Positions 48,951 through 64,000 of a DNA stretch of 64,000 nucleotides are shown piece after piece. The position numbers and the translations under genes are program-made. Each line of letters opens with the position of its first letter. The first letter of the stretch is position 1. This DNA comes from Branchinecta lynchi (Eukaryota > Arthropoda > Branchiopoda > Anostraca > Branchinectidae). The DNA lies in assembly GCA_023053575.1 (NCBI GenBank), contig JAKZAP010000001.1, forward strand, positions 17,810,849 to 17,874,848. The letters run 5' to 3'. Under the pieces are notes generated by a model. The model did no database searches. It saw nothing but the letters and a program-made list of their open reading frames with translations, and was not told the DNA's origin.

Positions 48951-50016
48951 TGTTAGCCATTCCTAGGTCCGAATCGCAGTCTAACGGTGGTGGTAGGGGG
49001 AGGGGTTAAGGGGGAGGATGCTGTGCTGTCGTCATTTACTTGTAGTCGTCCTGAGGGTGTGTGTGGGAGGGATGCTTCACCTCCCAGACAGTTTGCGGGA
49101 AAAAAATCCACTACATCAGCAAAAGCTCGTCAATGTACCTGAAATGGATTTTAGGAAATCTATAGTGCTTTCGAACGCAGCGAAGGAGAAAAATTTCACC
49201 CTACCCGAATTTGTTATTAAAGACCCGCAAGAGGTACCGGCTACCTCTGACAAAATTAGTGCCGTCGTAACCGTGCGTATCAACGAAATGTGCTGTAAGC
49301 TAGACGGCCTTGTGTCACAAATGTCGGAGCAAGCGAAGTTCTTCGTTCCTTCAATTCTTGGGCCAAAGTCAAATCAATCTAACGCAGGAAAGCCCCTCTC
49401 TTATCCTTCGGTAGGGTCTCTAAAAATCTCGCACGGATTTTGTATAGAATCGATATGAGCAAGATGCTGCACAGTGCACATGTCGTAGAGCTAAAGTGGT
49501 ACAAGGGGAAGCCAAACTTCTAGTCGCAACGAAGGGAGTCGCTACACGTATAGTGGAAAAAATCTCGAGCCGCGCTGGTCTTGAAGCTCGTGCAAAATCT
49601 CCGCAGCACATTGTAGTTGTCACTTAAGTTCCAAAGGATACGGCGGAAGCCGATTTGAAACCACTCTTCCCGTCGGCAACTCAGCTGCGACGCCTCGGTA
49701 GAGGCCGAGCGTTTAGGGTTTACTTTTCAACAACTAACGATCTTGAAAGTGCTGTAGCCAACACCCCATGTTAGGGATCTTTGACAGAGCGACAGTTGGA
49801 CAGAGCGACAGGCATTATGATCGCAAGTGCCATAATGAACAGAGATGGAGCATCGTCGTGTCTTCTTTAGAGACATCTTTGTCCGTTCAAACTTTCCGTG
49901 CATTGATTAGATTATATTAGATTAAATTATTTTTTTGCTAAATTATATAATATAAGACATATATAAGACAGGTAACCTTGAGAAAAAAAGGCGCACAATC
50001 GACGCACAAGTTAGCC
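48951..50016 (+). pseudogene. RRM-like ORF1 remnant (right-arm copy)
   Basis: Open frame 49018-49458 includes VNVPEMDFRKSIVLSN, TLPEFVIKDPQEVPATSDK and SEQAKFFVPSILGPKSN. After a frameshift, HIVVVT-stop-VPKDTAEADLKPLF and GRGRAFRVYFSTTNDLESAV look like RNP2 and RNP1 strands of an RRM (49608-49770). The inverted partner is 3240-4844. RRM-bearing ORF1 of a LINE is the best guess; no reverse transcriptase follows. Confidence 0.45.
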
Positions 50017-50390
50017 TAAACCTCGCAGAAACGTAGTTTTGTCTGCTTTATTGGCGTTGATATGAAAATGTCTATAAACAAAACTAAGATCCAGATAATA
50101 TCTTTGTGAATAAAACTCAACCTTGCATCCCAGCCATTCTATTTTAGAAGGTTTCTGGATTTCATTTCTATCTACTTGATAATTAGCAATCTTATTATTT
50201 GGGTATGAACTTGCCATTAGATCTGAATTTCCCGCCAAAAGTGTGCCACAAAATCGAAAACCACCTCAACAGTTTTTTGTCAAATTTGAGCAACTAGAAC
50301 CTTGTTGGTCACGGAAACACTTTTTTGGAGTCACAACCGAGCAACAAACTCTAAAGAGACGAATAATCAGCTATGATTTCTTACCATTTA
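50017..50390 (+). repeat. Dispersed repeat, right-arm copy
   Basis: Same family as 2961-3235 and 11588-11970; ends exactly where Helentron-like copy 2 begins. Confidence 0.6.
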
Positions 50391-53300
50391 TTGTGTTGCG
50401 AGAGCAACACTATGGCATTGTCCTCGTTTTTTTTTTATTTTCCTACGACTCCGATTTCATTTCATTCCTAGTAACTGGTAAGGGTCTAACCTGTGCGGGT
50501 TTTACGGAAAGTGTGGACCTTAGGCCGGATTGATGAATATGACATTACATTTTGCCAATAAGGATGGTTTTTGCTTATCCTCGAGCCAGAGCCTATGGTG
50601 TGCAAAGTGAAGTGGAGTTATATAGCCCATGTCAGAGAGGACTAGCTGAACCTTTCGTTTCATCAAACCATGTTTCTGCTTTCGAGTGGAAAGCTCCGTT
50701 CTAGCACGCAAGCAGGCAGGCATCAGTTTCAAATTGAAGATGGACTAAAATCTTTAAGTGATAAATATATGCGGCAGTTACCCGGCCCCACAGCCAACAT
50801 ATCTTCTTTCAGTGATAAATAGAAAAATCTACAGAAACAAAAAGTGTTTTTTTCCCATGGGTCCGAAAGTGCTGCCATCTATTGTTTCTACCCATGTCTG
50901 TTCACGATTTTAGCTGAGTTTATCATTAGTTTTTTTGCACTTGGGATTGCGGTAGAGAAATGGTATCAGATGTGCCTCTTAAACTTTAAAAGTTCTCTCA
51001 TTGCTAAAGAAACTAGAGCTTATCCTTTGCTCCTTTCTAAGTGGTGACGTTAGAAAGTTGGCCTACGGCAAAAAAGTCAACTTTTGAACTAAGACAGGCA
51101 GATTTTTTTTTTTTACGGCAATCGATAGCCGTTGATGAGCTGATCAAAGTACATGTCATCCATCTTTTGGCACAAAAATTGCTTCATGAGGTACACCAGT
51201 TTGAAAATTTCAAGGGGTTGACAACTTAAGTAGTAAGGTACATAATTAAAGGAACAGAAAACTTGACTCAAACTTGACTCGGGGAGCTAGCTGACAAATC
51301 AAGAATGTACCATGAGTCGATATCGAGAGTAAGACAAATTCTCGTTACGACCATTGCAGTTGCAAAAAGCAAAAGGTTTGTGTGCCGGGAGTAGGAATCG
51401 AACGCACGACCTCTTGACTACTATCCCGATACTAAAGCTGAAAGACGGCCAAAGGCGAACTTTTACAGTGCATAAGTGTATAATTACAGTGCATAAGGGG
51501 CAAGGGCCTGCCAGCTAGCTTCGGGAACACTAAGGAGGGAGTTCGAGACAACAAAGAAGGGGGGTTCTGTCGACAATAAGTCCCTGTATCTTTATCTAAG
51601 CCCCCCCAGCTCGGTTTGATGGCCGACAGTTGCGTAGTCCGGTTTTCTGTGCCTTTAAACCAAAAATAGACGATACCAGATTTGAGACATGTAGGGGACT
51701 TGTAAGCAACAGTCGACTGTTAGCTCATAATCATCTTTGGCAATGAGGGGTTTGCAGCTTTTGACAGTTGGTGTACCTGTTATTTTTTTCCGGTGTATTC
51801 GATGGTAAGAACAATTTGCTTCCCAATGGTATAATATGCAAGGGACTTGTAAGTAATAATCGGCTGTTATGCTACAATCATCTTTAATGACGAGGGGTTT
51901 GCAACTTTTGCTAGCTGGTGTACCCATTATTTTTATCCGGTGAACTTGATGTTTATCACGGGAGAGGGACTTGTTAGTTAGAACCGGTTCACGAGGGGCT
52001 AGACATTTTTGCAAATGGGTGCACATTGTATTCGATTTCTATAAATCTGATGATAAGAAAGTTGGTGTCGATGGTCTATTGCTGTAACCTATGATTAACT
52101 GTTTACGCAACGGATACAAACGGAACTGTAAAACAAAGAGGTAGTTTCATAATAATTAATAATGTCATCTATGGTATTTTAATGCTGAAAAGATACGAAT
52201 AGCTTTATAATACCATGTAGATTATATAAGATATTGTTCCAAGTTTTCATCCGTCACGATGTCTACAGTTGAAAAGGATAAAGTAAAACTGATTGCAAAC
52301 TCAATTTAGTCCCTTCGTCCAATATTATTTTATTGTTGTTTTTACAAAGCTGAAGAATAGCTTTTGATCATGTGATTATTTTTTTTTAGAACATCGCCTT
52401 TTAAAAGCTTCGGTAAGTTGATAAACTTCAGCATTAACCGACAGCGAAGAAACAAAGCCAGTTCGAAAATTTCAAGGGGCTGACAACTTCAATAGCAAGG
52501 TATACACTGTAACCAAAAATAGGCGACACCAGTGTGAGTCATGTAAGGGACATGTATGCAGCAGTCAACTGTTAGCTCATAATCATCTTCGGCAATGAGG
52601 GGTTTGCAGCTTTTGCTTGTTCGTGTACCTGTTATTTGTTTCCGGTTTATTCGATGGTAAGAACAATTTGGTTCCAGATTGTAAGACATTCAAGGGACTT
52701 GTAAGTAATAATTGGCTATTATGCTACAATCATCTCTAGGGATGAGGCGTTTGCAACCTTTGCTAGCTGGTGTACCCATTTTTTTTATCCGGTGAACTTG
52801 GAGTCTATCACGTGAGAGGGACTTGTAAGTAAGAATCGGTTCACAAGATGCTAGAAAATTTTTAGGTTGATGCGCATTTTATTCGATTTCTATAGATCTG
52901 ACGGTAAGAAAGTTTGTATCGATGATCTATCGCTGTAACCTAGGATTAGCTCTTTAAGCAACGGGTACAAACGATAATGTAAAACAATGAGGTAGTTTCG
53001 TAATAATGAATAGTGTCATCTATGGTATTTTAATCCTGAAAAGTTACGGAAAGCTTTATAATACCAACTAGATTAAATAAGATAGTGTTCCAAGTTCTCA
53101 TCCGTCACGATGTCTCCGATTGAAAAGGATAAAGTTCAACTGAATGCAAAGTCAATTTAGTCCCTTCTTCCGATATTCTTTTGTTGTTGTTCTCACAACG
53201 CTGAACAATAGCTTTTGATTATGTGATGATTCTTTTTAGAACATACCTTTTTAAAAGCTTCGATAAGTTGAAAACTTGAGCATTTAAGCGACAGCGAAGA

Positions 53301-53396
53301 AACAAAGCCAAAGTGTTGCTCTCGCAACACTTTAGTCGACGAATCCGGACAAAGGTTGCCGCAACACTTCACGTTGTCCAGGGAACATAGGTCTAG
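50391..53396 (+). mobile_element. Helentron-like rolling-circle element, copy 2
   Basis: 5' end TTGTGTTGCGAGAGCAACAC (50391), 3' end GGTCTAG (53396) followed by TTAAAA. The 3' hairpin has decayed to GTTGTCC-AGGGAAC. The uninterrupted site is seen at 11950-11960 upstream of B (CTTACCACTCATCAAAAC). Internal subrepeats match copy 1 inverted. Carries a TTAA-flanked insertion at 51250-51654. No Rep/helicase frame. Confidence 0.65.
51250..51654. mobile_element. Second TTAA-flanked element
   Basis: Ends AGGAACAGAAAAC and GTTTTCTGTGCCT (12 of 13 inverted matches), flanked by TTAA (51246-51249 and 51655-51658). It is 405 bp. The first bases AGG(A)ACA resemble the 30760 element. On the minus strand it includes GTTCGATTCC, a B-box-like sequence, inside a degenerate tRNA-like stretch (51370-51440). 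Confidence 0.7.
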
Positions 53397-53820
53397 TTAA
53401 AACCAAGAAAACTAATGTAAGTTTCGGTTTTGTTTCTTAAAAAATTTGAAGTTTCGGGAATACTAGTAGATTTAGCGATCATAGATAAATTTGTCCGACC
53501 GATACAGAGACTAACTTTTTTTCAAGAGAAAATTGGAAAGTTCACCCCATCTCATGGGCAATATTTTGAACTGAACCGTCAGCATTTCATCCCGGTCTAA
53601 TCAGGCTGTAGCAACGTGTAGTAATTAAGGACACATGGGAAGGATGAAGATTGACTGGAATCGAGGTCAGATAAAATCTTCGTTGGATGAAGAACAGTTG
53701 AGCCTATCCCCATCCAAAACACCTTTTAGCCTATGGTGAACCGTTTACTCTCGTTATAGTCAGGCTTTATCCCCGGAGTAAAATCACAACTTTATGGTTT
53801 TTACTGTGCCTGTTTACGGA
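53397..53820 (+). promoter_or_regulatory. Upstream region of trypsin E
   Basis: Shared with A, B and C: 53420-53600 matches 11970-12160 before B; 53640-53790 matches A (GGATAGGCTC on the opposite strand). Ends in the TGTTTACGGA element at 53811. Confidence 0.55.
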
Positions 53821-53907
53821 AGGCTTTCCCGGATTTTTAGATTGATTGTCGATAAGACTTTCCTGTCCTATAAAAATCAACGTAAAGACAGTTGGAGATT
53901 AGTCACT
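53821..53907 (+). promoter_or_regulatory. Core promoter of trypsin E
   Basis: GTCGATAAGAC (53848-53858), TATAAAAA (53869-53876), initiator TTAGT (53899-53903), ATG at 53908. Predicted leader 7 nt. Confidence 0.7.
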
Positions 53908-60890
<6,983 letters not shown>

Positions 60891-60916
60891 GTGCTTTGTA
60901 AGAATTACCGGATCCA

Positions 60917-60930
60917 AATAAATGAATAAA
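60917..60930 (+). terminator. Poly(A) signals of trypsin E
   Basis: Overlap-spaced AATAAA hexamers at 60917-60922 and 60925-60930, 27 and 35 nt after the stop. Confidence 0.75.
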
Positions 60931-61299
60931 TTGTGATGCAATGCTGAGTTCTTTTGACAGAAGAAACGAAGAGATGCTTTCATTCTGTTGAAAAATCAAG
61001 GCCAAGAACTGTGTTTGAAATCCAAGACCCAGTCATACACAAATCCTCATTTTCTGGCCATATAGTTCACAAACGTGTCAGGGTGTACTCCAGCGTATTA
61101 TTGTGTCCACATTGCTCCAGTGATGGATCACAGCGTATTTTAACAAAGGGACACCCTCCCCGTTAAAATCTGTTTGAAACGCAGATTTTTTTAGAAAAAC
61201 AGATTTTCAAGCAAGAGCTAGAAGATCATATGGCACTTGCAGGTTGTGTCAGGGGAGGAAATTTGGAATTTGTCAATTCATGTTTTTACTGAAATCCTT
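60931..61299. other. 3' flank of trypsin E
   Basis: Matches the 3' flank of C in reverse complement up to GCAAGAGCTAGAAG at 61203. No gene. Confidence 0.55.
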
Positions 61300-61640
61300 T
61301 GTAACCAAAACCCTTGAGGCTGGAATGATCACGGGCCCTTGGTGATCATGAAAGTGTATAGTTTGGTCAAACATAATTTTTTGTTTTACTTTGAAGTGGT
61401 GATGCACACAATTCGATTAAAGTGAATTCGGTTGTAAGCGAAAACCCTTGAGGCATAAAGGATCACAGTAGAGATCACGAAAATCTATCGTTTGGAAAAA
61501 GTATTTCTTTCACCTTGCGTGTAGGATGAGCACTTTAAGGGCGCTACAAATTCATTTGTATGCAAAACACTTCAGGCAAAATGATAATGGGCCCTTGGGG
61601 ATAACACAAGTGTACCGTTTCCTCAGAAGTATTTTCTGCA
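61300..61640 (+). repeat. Three ~130-bp tandem units
   Basis: Units start at about 61307, 61441 and 61567, each with AAAACCCTTGAGGC (or AAAACACTTCAGGC), then a GGGCCCTTGGTGATC-like segment and a GTGTATAGTTTGG-like segment. Not seen elsewhere in the window. Confidence 0.7.
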
Positions 61641-62297
61641 CTTTGCGGTTAAACCCTACCACTGAAGTTGTCAACCCCTAAACACTTTAACACGATCAAA
61701 GGCGACAAAGTCTATCACTGAATGTTGAAATAAGCAACAACAGAATGTCGGAAGATGGGATTAAATTGACTTTGCAGTCAGTTGAACTTTATCCTTTTCG
61801 ATCGTTCATCGAGAGGAACGAAAGCATGAAACATATCTTATATAACCTAATTGGTATGATAAAGCTATCCGTAACTTTTCGGGATCATAATACTATAGAT
61901 GACACTGTACTAATTATTGTAAATCTAAGTTATTGTTGGTTCACATGAACGGATATTCGTTGCGTAAAGACCTAACTCTATAAGTTACAGTAATAGACCA
62001 AAGAGGACTAATTTTCGTACCCTCAGATTTATAAAGATCAAACAAAATGTGCGCTAATTTGCACAAGTTTCTAGCCCCTCGTGAAGCCCTTCTCGCAACC
62101 ATTCTTCCTTAGAAGTCCATCTCGCCGGGATAGACATGTTACCGAATTGTTCTTACCATCAAATACACCGGAATCAAATACCAACTAGCGACAGGTGTAA
62201 GATGATTATGGTCTCTCAGCCGATTGTTGCTTACAAGTCCCCTACACGTCTCACAATGGAGGTCGGCCTATGTTTGGTTTCAATCTGTACCTTACTA
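61641..62297. repeat. Helentron-like subrepeats, fragment
   Basis: Subrepeat landmarks ACTGAAGTTGTCAACCCC, GTTACAGTAATAGACC and ATGATTATGGTCT in the same order as in copies 1 and 2; no ends present. Confidence 0.6.
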
Positions 62298-62400
62298 CTG
62301 AACTATGCTTCTGAAGTGTGGGGTTTCCATAAAGCGGGTAATTTAGAAAAGATAAAGCTAGGATATTAAAAGAGTGTAGCGTCCTAGTTGTAAGACAAAT
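62298..62400 (+). pseudogene. Short LINE reverse transcriptase C-terminal scrap
   Basis: Reads LLNYASEVWGFHKAGNLEKI, the well-known segment after the thumb of many LINE reverse transcriptases, followed by stops. Confidence 0.6.
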
Positions 62401-62901
62401 AGTTTGGTAGGGAAAGAAGACCTAGGACCTAGCACTAGGATAACTGATTTAGAGGACAATTCGTAAACTGTTTATAAGTATGCTAAGAACCTACTCCGCC
62501 TTCCCCCATGGGCTCTTAACCACACAGTTTCGCGACTTAACGGGGCTACCGAGCCCTTCGTGGCTGTGGCCTAACGCCGTGCCGAGTTTGACTCTTCTCT
62601 AGAGCGGCGCCATCCGTATTATAGTGCGTTTATATGCTTGAAGACTCGATGAAAATGCGTTACTTCGTTGCTCCGCTGTTGACAAATATTCGATTTTCAT
62701 ACCGTGGGATTTCCCTGACGTATTTTTGGTACCTTGCACTTGTAGCTGTGTTGTCTGCTTGACGACAACAGCTTACCTAGAATAAGTGTTCACGCATTGA
62801 GTTCACGCGTCATAGTAGGATTTTACGTTGTGAGGAGGGCCGTAGATATAGTCCTAATAGTGCTAATAGTGAAAAAAAAAAAAACCTAAACCCAATCCAA
62901 A
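62401..62901. other. Unassigned sequence
   Basis: No frame of interest. A moderately GC-rich stretch at 62500-62620 stands out from its surroundings; an A-run of about 13 at 62872. Confidence 0.4.
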
Positions 62902-63035
62902 CTAGAGCTACGATGCCTGGGCAACGTGAAGTGTTGCGCCAACCTTTGTTCCTGCTTCGCCGACGAAAGTGTTGCGAGGTTTTGTTTCTTTGTTATCGGT
63001 TAATTGCTGTAGTTGTCAACCCATTGAAGCTCTCA
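62902..63035 (-). mobile_element. Helentron-like 3' end fragment
   Basis: The minus-strand 3' end CTAG at 62902, with hairpin ATGCC-TGGGCA degraded but recognisable, and GCAACACTT on the opposite strand. The body is cut at 63035 by a LINE. Confidence 0.6.
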
Positions 63036-63711
63036 AGGTAGGTAGGTATGTAGGTTTTTTATTTTTAAGCAAAACATTGAAAATAAAATAAAATAACATT
63101 ACTAATATCCCATTGCAGCAAAAAGAAAGTCCTAAGGACTTGTGCTGCAATTTATTAATACTACTTGATTCTAATAAATAAATAACTAGACGCAACAACT
63201 TATTATCCACCTAGCCTATGACTTAAATAACAAACAATTAAACGTGAACACTATACACAACAAGAATCCTCAATATTTACTCATTACCAGTTTCAGACCC
63301 ACTCGAACAACTGTGAAAAAAAGAAAGAAAAAAGAAGAAGAAAGAGACCACATACCCTTCAACATGTATTAATTAAGTGGAAAGTTTTCATTTTCTTTTG
63401 AAACCCGTATAAAGTGGCAAACTCCCTGATGCTATCCGGCAGATTATTCCAAAGAGAACGCCCCAGATTATGAATCATATAAGATGATCAGACTGTTTTT
63501 CTTTTTTCATTAATTAAAAGCTCTGCATTTCTAGTATCATAATTGTGGTGCTCCTGATTCATAGAAAAAAAAAATCATGGAAATAATCAGGGCATGTATG
63601 GTTCATGCTTTGAAACACAAAAATTGATACCTGGTAATCACGAATCTCACCAAAGTTCAGAACATTACATCGGGAAAAGCTGGCAATGGTTTTAGATTCA
63701 AATTCCTTTCT
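63036..63711 (-). mobile_element. LINE 3' fragment with CCTA tail
   Basis: Reverse complement of 32630-32880 plus 3' region, tail TAGGTAGGTATGTAGG on the plus strand. Third member of the 32-kb LINE family; abuts a GGATCC element at 63712. Confidence 0.7.
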
Positions 63712-64000
63712 GGGATCCCAAAACGTAAGTGGAGGGATACCTATGACACCGCAAAAGTTGTCCGTCTGTCCGTCCGTCCGTCCGTCCGTTCGTCCGTCCG
63801 TCCGTCTGTAAGCACGATAACTCTCAAAGGGAATGAGATATTCTGATGAAACTTGGTGTGAGGATTCGTTGGGTCGTCGGACCAGTCAAGTTCGTAGATG
63901 GGCTTTGTAGCCCTACATTTAGGGGTGGGGGAGGGGGTTCAAATTAAGGGACAAACAAAATTTTTTGAAACAGCTAATGTGAAAGTCCATTCTGGGGTAA
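63712..64000 (-). mobile_element. GGATCC-palindrome element, copy 4 (cut by window end)
   Basis: Begins GGGATCCCAAAACGTAAGTG, with a TCCGTCCG microsatellite (63757-63808), and matches copy 3 through TGGGGGAGGGGGTTC. Continues past the window. Confidence 0.8.

Noticed and set aside
51365..51440. Possible tRNA gene on the minus strand
   Set aside because: The T-stem does not pair and no convincing A box or anticodon arm could be drawn.

Overview
This is animal nuclear DNA, most likely from an arthropod (possibly a crustacean; the lineage cannot be fixed from sequence alone). The coding content is five copies of one trypsin gene. Each has four exons with standard GT/AG introns, GC-rich exons in an AT-rich background, an arthropod-style TATA box plus TCAGT initiator, and AATAAA poly(A) signals. 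No bacterial operons, rRNA genes, intact tRNA genes or CRISPR arrays are visible.

Trypsin genes. A (minus, 1-2589, cut by the window start), B (plus, 12684-18692), C (minus, 33270-37238), D (minus, 40690-45778) and E (plus, 53908-60890). All complete copies have exons of exactly 49, 485, 150 and 144 nt and encode 275 residues: signal peptide, propeptide, cut after Lys42, then a 233-residue trypsin with His87, Asp135, Ser231 and Asp225 at the bottom of the S1 pocket. Exons are nearly identical, while introns differ widely because of insertions. The divergent pair A/B is an inverted copy of the divergent pair D/E (A matches E, B matches D). C is an extra copy in the right arm.

Between and inside the genes. 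The left intergenic block (2.6-12.5 kb) and right block (45.8-53.9 kb) are inverted relatives carrying RRM-like ORF1 remnants, a MULE/FLYWCH-type transposase C-terminal exon (8298-8639 and 47411-47758), TGGGCATTTTGAGTCG minisatellites, and separately acquired 3-kb rolling-circle (Helentron-like) elements at 5062-8240 and 50391-53396. The centre (19-33 kb) is a nest of transposons: an outer Helentron-like copy split by a hAT element with a perfect 8-bp duplication (19559-22147), a second Helentron-like element (22372-27512), a satellite with 10-bp phased A-tracts (29010-31828) and a TTAA-flanked element (30760-31203). LINE fragments lie at 13.2, 32, 38.3-40.1, 40.9, 48.1, 54.2, 62.3 and 63.0 kb. 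A family of elements bounded by GGATCC palindromes fills the large first introns of D and E.

The most unusual signal is a dispersed 44-nt motif with the conserved core of a hammerhead ribozyme and compensatory changes in its outer stem, found intact four times (20904, 36968, 38194, 55454) and decayed at several other places. The window reads as a young, conversion-prone digestive-protease cluster whose duplicated arms record many dated transposon insertions, because each arm supplies the empty site for insertions in the other.
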